Below, piece after piece: positions 1 to 10,800 of a stretch of 21,469 bases of DNA (within the stretch, counting starts at the first letter, position 1; each line of letters begins with the position of its first letter). Position numbers and translations under genes: made by a program. The notes below the pieces were generated by a model that was not told the origin of the DNA, searched no databases, and was given only the letters and a program-made list of their open reading frames with translations. The stretch is from contig JAZSPG010000034.1 in the NCBI GenBank assembly GCA_045537295.1, positions 1-21,469 of the forward strand, written 5' to 3'. Origin of the DNA: Scatosoma sp045537295 (GTDB lineage Bacteria; Bacillota; Clostridia; Christensenellales; Borkfalkiaceae).

Positions 1-3000
1 TACGCAGTAAATCTCGATTTAAACGGCGGTACGTTGGGCGTTACTAAAATATACCTTACTGCAGGCGAAAACGTTTACGAAGCGGTAAAGAGTTTAGTTC
101 CGCAAAAAGCAAACCTTACGTTTGGCGCGTGGTTTAACGGAAATCAAGAGCTTTCGAAAAACTACGTAATGAAATCGGAGGCGTTAAGCTTAAAGGCGGA
201 ATATAAAGTTGCGTATACGGTAAACGTGTATTTAGAAAAGTTGGACGGTACGGGCTATCAAGCGCCTGTAACGACTACCGGTAGCGAATACGTAGGAAAA
301 ACCTTTACTTCCAAGCAAACGCAAAACGGTTATAAGGAAGTAAGCGATACGACGACGTTGCAAAAGGTTTTATCGGCAACCGCGTCGGAAAACGTATTCA
401 ATCACTATTTTGAAAGAAATACGTATATCGTTACGTTAAATCCCAATTATCCCGGCGTTACGAATAATAAAACCGTTCCTTATACGGGTAAGTTTGAATC
501 GAAAATCGAACTTCCTTCCGACCCTTCGGGTTACGTAAGCGAAGGTTACTGCTTTATGGGCTGGACGGATAGCAAGACGAGCCAAGAAGTAAAATACGAG
601 GCAAACTTGGACGCTCTTCTCTATAACGGTACGCAAACGGAAGAAGAAACCATTGAATATACCATCACTTCCACGACAACGCTTTACGGCGTATGGCAAA
701 AGGGCTACGTGGATATGTTTGGCGGTGACGACTATATTTTCTACCGTGAGGCTACTAACGAAGTTTATCTCAGCCGTGGTAACGTATACTTCAAGGGCGA
801 ATACTATGAGGAAGATAACGAGTTCTATTTCAAAAAAGGGCTTGAAGGTAAGTTTGTAAGCGGAGACAAATTCCTTTATTACGACACCTCCAGCGAGCGT
901 ATGAAAACGTGCAAGCTGTACGTCGTTGGCGAAGGGATTATAGAAAGCACGGTTATCCGTTTGAAAAAAGACAACTCCTTAACGTATGACGTATCCGACG
1001 AATCGGATAAAATAATCGAGTCCTCCGAGGGTACATACGAAATTTTGGAAAACGGCGAATATTTCGCAACCTTTACGGAAGGGACGAGAGCGGGACAAAC
1101 ACTTAACTTCTTGGTAGGCGTTGTGAGAAACGAGGACGGCGGTACGCAACCTGCCTTCCAAGTACGCAACGATAAAGAAGCAAACATCGGCGAAATCGTT
1201 TACACGGGCGTTCTCAAAAATGCGGACGGCTACTATTCTATCGGGTTTGGTCAAATGTCCCTTTACCTCGACGGGTTTGGTACGGCAACGTTAGCGGCAA
1301 GCGGTCAGGCGGAAACGTATAAGTATAGATTGGAAGAGGACGGCACGCTTATCTTAAACGATATGAACGATAAGCCTGTAGCTACGTTAATCGTATACGA
1401 CGTTCCCGAAAACAAAGGCGTGAAAGGGTATATGGTTTACAAAGCGGAACTCGATACGACCTTCACCCTTGGCGACAACGAAACCTTGAAGCTTGACGGC
1501 TCGTACAAAGCGGTATACAAGAAGGGCGCGGACACGATTGAATCGTATTACACAAGCAGTACGACGCCGATGGGCAATATCGTCGTTTCCATTATCGATT
1601 CTAAGCGTGCAGAACATAAGTTCTTAATTACCTCTCATACCGAATACGATGCAGACCGCAATGCGGACGTAGTCGTGTATACGGCGAAGAAGGTTTTAAA
1701 TACCTACGCGGAATATTATTATAAAGACCAAACAACCATCTACTACGCGCCGATGCTCGTTGTGGATGAAACGGTAGCAGGCAAGGCTACGCTGTACGGA
1801 TATACCCCGGAAAAAACGTACGTGAAAATTTCCGACGGTACGTACGAAAAAGGTAGCGACGGGTTATACGTTTATACGGTAAACCCCGACAGTATCAATA
1901 CAAATACCAACGCGTACACCGACCCTGTCAACCTTGAAAACATTCAATCGTTCGTATTCGCGATGGATACCGAACATACCAATTACAGCGTACATTTCTG
2001 GTATTCTTCTAGCGACGGGGCAACGTATTACACCGATTTGGAAAATACGGACATTACCTCGGAAGCAACGCTGAAACTTGTAGGTGGGTTTGCGTTCTAT
2101 AAAGCAAACGGCAATTCGCTTCCGATAATCGGGGCGTATACGATTACTGACGATATCTTGACGTTTAACGCATCCGATAAGGACTATTACTTCTACGTAG
2201 ACGAAGAAAACGGCAAATTCACCGTTTTGCAATATGCGCCTTACGAGGCATATAAAGCGACTGCGGAGGGCAAAGTTACCGCTAACCATTCGCTTAACTT
2301 TGACGGGCTCGGCGGTGCGGTTTATACCAAAAAAGGTACTAACGGCGCAAGCGACGTATTGATTTCGGGTACGGTTACGGAAGTAAAGAAGAACGGCGTC
2401 ATCGTAACAACGGAATTTGGCGACGTTGTATACGACTTTACGCCAACGGCAAGCGAATACGCAAGCGAGGCATTCCAATTCGTCATTATAAAACAAGGTA
2501 ACAACACATTCTTTGCGATGGCGCAAGGCAAGGAAAAGGGCAAGTACTATAGCGCTTCTACCTCGAACGTTTCGGGTGTACTTACCATCGACGGGTATTG
2601 CAATAAAGCAAGCTTTGCTACGGATGACGTAACCTACGAAGGCGTTTACTACGTAGACGGCGACTGCATCGTGTTTATGACGGATGACGAGCTTTTCTAC
2701 TTCGACTTCACGGAAGACGAGTTCACCGTTCGCGGTAGCGAATACGGCTCGTATGCAATATTCCAAAATAAACGCAACGAGAACTTGTTTGTCGATTTAG
2801 ACGGTTACGGCAATTTCAAGATGTATTTGAGAAAGCCGAAAGCTGGTAGTGATACCGAGTTTGAAAAGCAAGTTGTTATTGAAAACGGTAGCTATCAAAT
2901 TAACGGGGAAATCATTACCCTTACCTACAGCGGAGAGTCCATTACTTGCGTAAGCAACGGACTTGCATACGAAGATAACGAGGGCAACATTTATTACGGG

Positions 3001-4770
3001 CTTGACGCTAGCCAACAACTTGCCAACACTCTTTTCGTGGATACTACCGATTGGTCGGTACTTATCCTTGACGAATACAACAGAGCGGTAAAATACAATG
3101 CAAAGGGACAAAGAGAAATCGGTCAATTTACGTTGATTACCGCGCCTGAAGACGGTGACGAGCCGGATACGGAATATCTCCTGTACTTCGTCAACAACCA
3201 ACGTAGCGTAGCTTGTATTTATACCTATAACGTACAAACGAACGTGGCAACGCCCGTCGTGCTTGAAGCTAGAAGCTATTACACCGAAGATTTGCAATCG
3301 TTGTATTTCTCGAATACGGGCTTTGCGGTACTCAACGGGGATACGTCGGTAGAAAGCTACTACACCTATGAGGACGATAACGTAGTCATTTACCGTCGTG
3401 CGGAAGACGGCGAAACGGCAAATAGCTGTGGATTCGTTCGCGTAGAGTTTGGTAAGCTTGACGAAACGAAAGACTACAACAACAAGACGTATTATAGAAA
3501 CTACGGTACGGATATTTCTTTCAAGCGCGCAGCGACGGAAATTGCGAAATATCCTATCCTCCAAGAAAATTCTCAATTACAGCTGAAAGATTTAATCTTT
3601 GCGCCTTCGGGCAGTGCGGAATTTGAAGTTACCGGTACGGCGGTATTTACGCAAGTATTTACAAACGGTAGCGAATCGAAAGAAGTGAAGCAAACGTGTA
3701 AGGTAACCCGTAAGCTGATTGACGATGAAATGGTAATGTACGTTACCATTGGCGGGGTATATCGCTATTACGTCAACGCAACCTATCAAGGCGGTCAATC
3801 GAGTTCCGTATACGAAGTAACGGGATTAAGCTACGTGCAAACGTTGACCTCGTACTACTACCTCGACGTATTGTTCCGTATCTATTATATGTACGGCGCG
3901 GCGTCGGCAAACGCGTATGAGAATAACTTCGGTACGATTACCATTGACGTAACGTACGGCGAAAACGGCGAAGTAAGTAAATCGTCCATGAGCGCAAACT
4001 TTGGCGAGGCTTACGAACTTTACGACCAAAACGGCAATCCTATTTCCTTTGAGGAATCGAAGTTTGCGTTTACGGCGCAAGGTGGTGTAGCCGAGTTTAC
4101 CGTGGAAGATACGGAGGGGAGCGGTTCTACTACCTATCGTTTATACTTCGGCGTGCAATCGCATCAATATTTAAGTACGCAAGGCTATTACGTGATTGCG
4201 TTTACCCGCGTACAAACGCTTTCGAGCAACGGTTACGAAGTGATTGTGGATAGAGTGCTTTCGACGGACGTACAAGGCGTGGAAGTTGGCAACGTATACT
4301 CCATCGAAATTAGTGACGGAACCCAAGTATTAAAGGGCGAAGACTTCTATAAGACGGGCGAAGCGTACACCTACGTTGTCAGAGAAAGAGATAACGACGA
4401 CTACGTAACGAAGGCAACCTACTTCACGATTACGCTGGAAGAAAACGAATCGGAAGGCGGTGCGGTGGACGAAGACACGGTAGCAGCGTTTAAGTCGGCA
4501 ACGGTTGAATCAGCGGAAGCGGTTATTGTTTGCGAGAAAGATCCCACCGAAGCGGGCGCTACGTACAAGGGTAAAGACCGCTACGTGGAAATTGTAAACG
4601 GTGAAATTAAGTACTTGCAGCTGGTAGCCAACAAGCGTTACGCAAAATCCTGCAAGTATGAAAACGGCGTTTACACGGTGGAAACTACCGACGGTAGAAC
4701 GTACTACGTGAAGTACACGGATGACAATCAAAACGTAATTATCGCAAGCTCGATGGACGAGTTGGCATAA
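1..4770 (+). CDS. Giant secreted InlB-repeat surface protein (5' end outside window)
   Basis: Reading frame 1 is open from the first base to the TAA at 4768-4770, so 1589 residues are visible and the start lies upstream; the TTG at 34 is not a convincing start. The first part looks like InlB-type (Flg_new/Listeria-Bacteroides) repeats: 'LDLNGGTL' near residue 5, then a MucBP-like 'YTVNVYLEKLDGTGY' near residue 71, then a second repeat starting 'YIVTLNPNYPG' and ending 'LYGVWQKG' at about residues 141-233. The rest is beta-rich, very rich in Tyr, Asp, Glu, Gly and Thr, and poor in Cys. It contains about nine degenerate units of 70-105 residues with an L-x-L-D-G-x-G-x-A-x-Y core. There is no C-terminal sortase motif or membrane segment, so any anchor must be at the missing N-terminus. 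These repeats usually occur in exported adhesin-like proteins. The exact function is unknown; adhesion or substrate binding is inference. Confidence 0.85.
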   Translation, partial: YAVNLDLNGGTLGVTKIYLTAGENVYEAVKSLVPQKANLTFGAWFNGNQELSKNYVMKSEALSLKAEYKVAYTVNVYLEKLDGTGYQAPVTTTGSEYVGKTFTSKQTQNGYKEVSDTTTLQKVLSATASENVFNHYFERNTYIVTLNPNYPGVTNNKTVPYTGKFESKIELPSDPSGYVSEGYCFMGWTDSKTSQEVKYEANLDALLYNGTQTEEETIEYTITSTTTLYGVWQKGYVDMFGGDDYIFYREATNEVYLSRGNVYFKGEYYEEDNEFYFKKGLEGKFVSGDKFLYYDTSSERMKTCKLYVVGEGIIESTVIRLKKDNSLTYDVSDESDKIIESSEGTYEILENGEYFATFTEGTRAGQTLNFLVGVVRNEDGGTQPAFQVRNDKEANIGEIVYTGVLKNADGYYSIGFGQMSLYLDGFGTATLAASGQAETYKYRLEEDGTLILNDMNDKPVATLIVYDVPENKGVKGYMVYKAELDTTFTLGDNETLKLDGSYKAVYKKGADTIESYYTSSTTPMGNIVVSIIDSKRAEHKFLITSHTEYDADRNADVVVYTAKKVLNTYAEYYYKDQTTIYYAPMLVVDETVAGKATLYGYTPEKTYVKISDGTYEKGSDGLYVYTVNPDSINTNTNAYTDPVNLENIQSFVFAMDTEHTNYSVHFWYSSSDGATYYTDLENTDITSEATLKLVGGFAFYKANGNSLPIIGAYTITDDILTFNASDKDYYFYVDEENGKFTVLQYAPYEAYKATAEGKVTANHSLNFDGLGGAVYTKKGTNGASDVLISGTVTEVKKNGVIVTTEFGDVVYDFTPTASEYASEAFQFVIIKQGNNTFFAMAQGKEKGKYYSASTSNVSGVLTIDGYCNKASFATDDVTYEGVYYVDGDCIVFMTDDELFYFDFTEDEFTVRGSEYGSYAIFQNKRNENLFVDLDGYGNFKMYLRKPKAGSDTEFEKQVVIENGSYQINGEIITLTYSGESITCVSNGLAYEDNEGNIYYGLDASQQLANTLFVDTTDWSVLILDEYNRAVKYNAKGQREIGQFTLITAPEDGDEPDTEYLLYFVNNQRSVACIYTYNVQTNVATPVVLEARSYYTEDLQSLYFSNTGFAVLNGDTSVESYYTYEDDNVVIYRRAEDGETANSCGFVRVEFGKLDETKDYNNKTYYRNYGTDISFKRAATEIAKYPILQENSQLQLKDLIFAPSGSAEFEVTGTAVFTQVFTNGSESKEVKQTCKVTRKLIDDEMVMYVTIGGVYRYYVNATYQGGQSSSVYEVTGLSYVQTLTSYYYLDVLFRIYYMYGAASANAYENNFGTITIDVTYGENGEVSKSSMSANFGEAYELYDQNGNPISFEESKFAFTAQGGVAEFTVEDTEGSGSTTYRLYFGVQSHQYLSTQGYYVIAFTRVQTLSSNGYEVIVDRVLSTDVQGVEVGNVYSIEISDGTQVLKGEDFYKTGEAYTYVVRERDNDDYVTKATYFTITLEENESEGGAVDEDTVAAFKSATVESAEAVIVCEKDPTEAGATYKGKDRYVEIVNGEIKYLQLVANKRYAKSCKYENGVYTVETTDGRTYYVKYTDDNQNVIIASSMDELA
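1261..3333 (+). repeat. About nine degenerate L-x-L-D-G-x-G-x-A-x-Y units in the giant protein
   Basis: Unit cores begin near 1261 (LYLDGFGTAT), 1486 (LKLDGSYKAVY), 1756 (LVVDETVAGKATLY), 2071 (LKLVGGFAFY), 2293 (LNFDGLGGAVY), 2581 (LTIDGYCNKASF), 2791 (VDLDGYGNFKMY), 3061 (LILDEYNRAVKY) and 3301 (LYFSNTGFAVL). Spacing is 75, 90, 105, 74, 96, 70, 90 and 80 residues. Most cores are followed by a G-x-Y strand (for example GAYTITDDILTF, EGVYYVDGDCIVF, NGSYQINGEIITL) and often by an F/Y-rich strand. The pattern is at protein level, with little nucleotide identity, so the units are old and diverged. The first and last units are the weakest matches. Confidence 0.6.
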
Positions 4771-4798
4771 AACGGTAATTTAAAAAGCAAAAACAGTT

Positions 4799-4824
4799 CG
4801 CGTTAGGGCATTTGCCTTAGCGCG
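4799..4824 (+). other. 11-bp intergenic hairpin between giant protein and protease genes
   Basis: CGCGTTAGGGC and GCCTTAGCGCG pair over 11 positions, two of them G-U wobbles, around an ATTT loop. It lies 28 bases after the stop of the upstream gene. The bases straight after it are not T-rich; a short attattttt run appears about 20 bases later. It could be a weak terminator, an attenuator or an RNA-stability element. The rest of the 116-base gap shows no clear promoter. Confidence 0.45.
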
Positions 4825-4886
4825 GACGAGCACGAAAGAAATTATTTTTGAAAAATCCCTAAATAGGGCTAATAGGAAGAAATAAA

Positions 4887-7800
4887 ATGTCGAAATTCAA
4901 GAAAGTAGCAACTAAATTGATGGCGTTCGCTTGCGTGGCTTGCACGACGGTGGGCTGTTGCCTTCCGCAAAAAAGCGAGGAAATTCAAGCGATAGTCGGC
5001 GAGGCTTCAAACGGTGTGCGTAAAACGGATTATTCCATAGACGCGAAATTAGAAAACTTCTTTGACGAAGACGTTGTGTCTAAACTCCCTGCAAGCGTTT
5101 TGTCGGAAGAAGAAATATCCCTTATCGTATCCTTAAACTCCAAATCGGTTATGGATGCTTACGATGAGTTGACAACACAACAGTCGTTGTCGCAATTTGC
5201 ACAATCCTGCGACGGCCGTGCGGCAGAGAGAAACGCGCAAAAAGAACAAAATAGATGGATTAAGAAGTTGAAGTCTTCCGATTTCAACTACGAAGTCGGC
5301 GTACAATACGACACTATTTTGAACGGGTTCGAGCTTATCGTAAAGGCTAAAGATTTTGAAAAGGTAAACGAGTTCTTCGGCAACGATGCTACGATAATCG
5401 TTGGGGAAACGTATATGCCCGCGCAAACGCAACCGGTTATGAACGACATAGAAGTTTACGAGACGGGTATTTTCGATAGTTCGAAATCCCGTTATCAAGG
5501 CGACGGCGTTGTCGTTGCCGTGTTGGATACGGGGCTTGACTATACGCATACGGCGTTCTCCGTAGATAACTTTAGCTCGACGAACGAAAGATTCACCCTT
5601 CAAAACGTATCGGCTAAAGTCGGTTTAACCGAAGCGGCGAAGTTTACGGCTGGTCTTACGGGTGAAGACGTTTATATGAACGCAAAAGTGCCTTTCGCGT
5701 ACGACTACGCAGATAAGGACCCTGACGTTTTGCCCATTAACTCCGACCATGGTACGCACGTAGCTGGTATTATCGCTGGTAAAGACGATACCATCGTAGG
5801 CGTTGCGCCCAACGCACAGCTTGCGATTATGAAGGTGTTCTCCGATACGCAAACGGGTGCGAAAACCTCTTGGATTTTAGCGGGTTTGGAAGATTGCGCA
5901 AACTTGAACGTGGACGTTGTGAATATGTCGCTTGGTTCGGGTTGTGGTTTTGCCCGCGAAGTGGACGAAGAACGTATCAATGTTGTTTACGACCGTATTC
6001 GCGACACGGGTATTTCCTTGGTTGTTGCGGCAGGTAACGACTATATCGCGACGCAAGGTTCGGAAAAGAACGGTAGTTTGAACTTAACCTCTAACCCCGA
6101 CGCAGGTCCCGTTGGTTCGCCCTCTACTTATGCGGCGTCCCTCTCCGTTGCGTCCGTTGACGGTGTAAAAACGCCTTACTTCCTTTATAACGACGAAATT
6201 ATTTACTTTACCGAGGCTTCTACGTCTTCGGCAAAGACGAAGGACTTCGTAGACGATATCCTCAATAAAATGAGCAGAGATTTGGGCTATGAAGTAAATG
6301 AATACGAGTTTGAATACGTAACTATCCCCGGCCTTGGCCGTGCTTCCGATTACGCGGAAGATAAAAGCTTCTACGAAGGCAAAATCGTGCTTGTAAAACG
6401 TGGTACGACAACCTTCGAAGAAAAAGTCCGTATCGCCTTGAAAGAAAAGGGTGCGGCAGGTATCATTATTTATAACAACGTGTCCGGTGCTATTTCGATG
6501 TCGGTTGGCGCAGACGTTGGCGCGGTATGTTCGTTGGCGCAGGACGAAGGCGAAATGCTTGCCGATGCAGGTACGGGCAAAATTAAATTGAGCCGTTCGT
6601 TAGTTTCCGGTCCGTTTATGTCCGACTTCTCGTCGTGGGGTCCTACTTCCGACTTGCAAATTAAGCCGGAAATTACGGCGCACGGCGGCGAAATTCTTTC
6701 GGCAGTTCCCGGTCAAGCCTACGATAGACTTTCGGGTACGTCGATGGCAGCGCCCAACCAAGCAGGCGCAACGGCGCTTATCCGTCAATACGTAAGATAT
6801 TCGGGTAAGTTTGGCAACTATTCGGGCGAAATTAACAGTACGCAAGCCAAAGAAGTAACGGCTATCGTAAACCAACTTATGATGTCTACTACGGACATCA
6901 TCTCTAACAAAAACGGCTTGCCGTACGCTGTTAGAAAGCAAGGTTCGGGGCTTGTGAATATCGCCAAAGCAACCAACGCGGAATCCTACATAAAGACGTA
7001 CGATAGAGACGGCGCTTTGATGGATAAAGCCAAGCTTGAAGTAGGCGACGACAAAAAGCGTACGGGCGTATATAACGTCAAGTTTGAAATTGATAACATT
7101 TCTAGCGTTTCCGCTTCGTACGATATTTCCGCAATGTTGATGACGGAAGGCGTAAGCGAAACGTATACCAGCCACGGCGACACGACGGTTACGCAAATGG
7201 GCAGAATGCTCGACGAAACCAAAATTACCGTAAACACGATAAACGGTTCTACGGCAAACGGCAATCTCGTAACGGTGGGCGCTGGCAAAAAAGCGGTTGT
7301 AACCGCAACGATTACGCTTTCGAAGGCGGATAAGCAATACATCGAAGATAGCTTCGAACACGGTATGTTTGTAGAAGGCTTTATCAAGGCAACGGCGAAA
7401 ACCGCTGGACAGGTAAGCTTGAACGTGCCCTTGCTTGCGTTCTACGGCGACTGGACGGAAGCGCCCATTTTCGACGAAGAATACTACGATACGCACAAAG
7501 ACGAAATCAATAAAGGTATCGATCCCGAAGATAAATTGATGGCGGACGCGTACGCAACGCGCGTTATCGGTTCGTTGTATAGCGACTATATCTGCGGTTT
7601 GGGCGAATATTACTTCAGCCAAGACCCCGGTGCTACGCAAATTGCGGCAAGCAAAGAACATATTGCCATTTCTAACCAAGCAAATGATAAATATTCTGCA
7701 ATTAACGGTATCCGTTATATTGCGGCGGGCTTATTGAGAAACGTTAAGCAAGCGGATATTACCATCGTGGACGACGTTACGGGCGAAGTTATCTTTGAAA

Positions 7801-10800
7801 GAACGGAATACAATATCCGTAAATCGAACGGTATCGGTACTATATATTATTCGTCCATCGACGTTGAGTTTAGCGCGTTAGAGCAAAAGCTGAAAAATAA
7901 TACGAGATACACCGTAACGGTGGATACGTATATCGACTACGGCGCGAAAGAAGACCAAAAGAACGTGAGAAACCGTTTTGAATTCCCGTTGTACGTCGAC
8001 TTCCAAGCGCCTGCGATTACCGACGTAGTATATCGTACGGAATATGATAAGACGACGAAGAAAACGCGTCTTTTCGCGGATTTGTCCGTATACGATAACC
8101 ACTATGCAATGGGCTTACAAGCAGGTCAAATTATCGAAGCACCTGAGGATTCCGACTACACGTTTACCTTAGAAACGTTCGGTAAATATATCAACCCCGT
8201 ATATTCTTCGTACAACTCTACCTCCACGGTAACGGTAGAACTTACCGATTTTATGGGTAGATTGAAGAACTCGGTAAGTATGAGCCCTGAAGGCAAGGTA
8301 TTAAATAATTCCAACAGCTTTATCGCGATGTGTTACGACTACGCGTTAAATAGCGCTACGTACGAAATTCAATTGCCCGACGAAGTCATTGCGATGTATT
8401 TCACGGAAAATGAAATTTCGCTTAGCCCTAACGAGACGAAGCCTTTGCGCGGGTTGCTTGAAATCTATCCTATGGACAGATGGATTGAAATGGTTTCGTT
8501 TGAATCTAGCAACAAAAAGGTTGTGGATATTGTAAATCAAACGATTATCGCAAAAACGAGCGGTACGGCTGTCGTTACGGCGAAAGGTCTTAACGAGAAC
8601 GGCGAAGAAGTAACGGCTACCTTAACGGTAAAAGTTCTTGCGCCCGGCGATGCTGGATATAAAAAGTACGACGTTCCCGCGGTTAATAAGTTTACGCTTA
8701 CCGGCTATAAGGTAAACGAAGCGTATTACGGTTTGTCGAGCGACGAGCGTGAAATCGGTGAAACGGACGGAACGTATAGCTTTGGCGGTGATTATTCGTT
8801 GTCAATGTTCCCGTCTGAAAGCGTAACCTTGGCGTATGCCTTGGATTCCAACTTCCCTGAAAAGACGACCATTGAATATAAAGTAGGTAACTCGAAAGTT
8901 GCAACCGTATCGCAAAACGGTACGATTGTTGCCCAAAGCGAAGGTTCGACGGTAGTTTCCGTAAACGTTAAGTTCGACGGAAAATCCACGTTGTATTCGG
9001 GACGTGTGGCGATAACGGTTAAAGACCCGTTCATCACCCAAGGTATGTACTTAAATGCCTATAAAGGCCTCGGCGGAACGGTTACCATTCCCGACGACAG
9101 AGGCATTACGATGATTCAAACGTACGCGTTCTCTAACTACGAATACGTAGATAAAGATTTGTCGGCGGGCGACGTTATCAACGACGAAGACCCTTTCTTC
9201 ATCAAACCGATGTATATCGGCGACGCAAAGAGAAAAGCGGAAAGAGTGAAGAAGGTTATTATCCCCGAAGGCGTAACTTCCATTGAAGCGTATGCGTTTG
9301 CGGGTATGATAGGGCTTGAAGAAGTGGTATTGCCGAAATCGTTAAACAAAATCGGTATGGGCGCATTCCTCGGCTGTACTGCCCTTTCGAAAATTAACCT
9401 TGAAAATGTGAAGTTCATCAATAAAGAAGCGTTTGCAGAAACGCAACTTGCCAACGTTAATTTGAGCGCAGTGGTTGCTATCGGCGACTATTCGTTTAGA
9501 GGCACGCTGTTGACTTCCGTTGCTTTGCCCGAATCCTCGCAATCGTTAGGCGTGGGCGCGTTTAAAGACAACCAAGAGTTGATAAGCGTAACCTTCGACG
9601 CGCCGAAGATTAAAATTGGCGACTCGGCGTTTGAAAACTGTAAAAACCTCACCAGCGTAGATATCAACGCATCGGTTATCGCGAAAAAAGCGTTCTATAA
9701 CTGCTCTTCGCTCAGCACGGTAGCGTTTGGCGAAGACGTTGCGGTATTTGGCGAATACGCCTTTGCCGGCACGAACGTTGCGAAATTTGAAACGGAGACG
9801 ATGACGAAAGAGGAAAACGGTGCGATTTTGTTAAGCGCAAGCGGGGAAGTAATTCTCGTTGCGCCCAAGTTTAACAAAAACACGATTACCCTTGAAAATG
9901 CGACGTCGATTGGCGTAGGCGCGTTCTCGGGCAAAACCAACCTTCATAGATTGTATGCAAATAACGTAACGGCAGTGGGCGCGTATGCGTTTGCGGATTG
10001 CACCAACTTGTCCGTTATCGAGCTGAACGAAGTAGAAACCATTGGCGATTACGCGTTCTATAACACGGGAATTAGCGCGACGCCGAATATGGCGAACGTT
10101 TCGAAAATCGGTAATTACGCGTTTGCAAAATCTAAGCTTACTAGCGTAGCTATCCCGTCTAACATAGACGAAGTGGGCGAATATGCGTTTAGCAATTGCG
10201 ACCAGTTAGGTACAGTTACCATCGAAGCGGGTGTAGTAGTTGGAAAGGGCGCGTTTGCTTCGGATATCGAACTCAACGACTTGGAAAACTTCTCGCAAAA
10301 ACCCGAAGCGCAAAATATTTCTATTGCAGACTTCTTTGCTAGATACTACGAGAAATATACCTACGAAATTAAAGACGAAAACGGCGTTGTGGTAGCTACC
10401 GAAGAATATTACCGTTATAAGATAGAAAACGGCGCGAAATCCAAACTTCACACCGTAACTATTGGGGACGGGGTAGTCCTTGGCGACAATGCGTTTGACG
10501 GCAATATCCAACTGATTAACCTTACTATCGGCGATAACGTCGTTGTGGGCAACTATGCGTTCTATAACGCGAACAAATTGACCGCAGTAGATTTGTCGGG
10601 TGTAAAGAGCATTGGCGAGTACGCGTTCTCGGGTGCAAACTTCGTAGATTTGTATTTGAAAAATTACCGTATATCCTATGCGTACGAACAAGTGCAAATC
10701 GACGGGGAAATCTTTATAAAAGATGCGATTTACTCCTATTATACGCCCGATTTGGTAACGATTAACCTTTCCTCGTTGGAAAATATTGGTGCGTATGCAT

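Noticed and set aside
34..36. TTG as the start of the first gene
   Set aside because: The frame is open to base 1 and encodes an InlB-like motif across this point, with no ribosome site, so the gene begins upstream.
4853..4868. Short palindrome CCCTAAATAGGG before the protease gene
   Set aside because: Only five pairs with a two-base centre; too short to support an operator or a hairpin.
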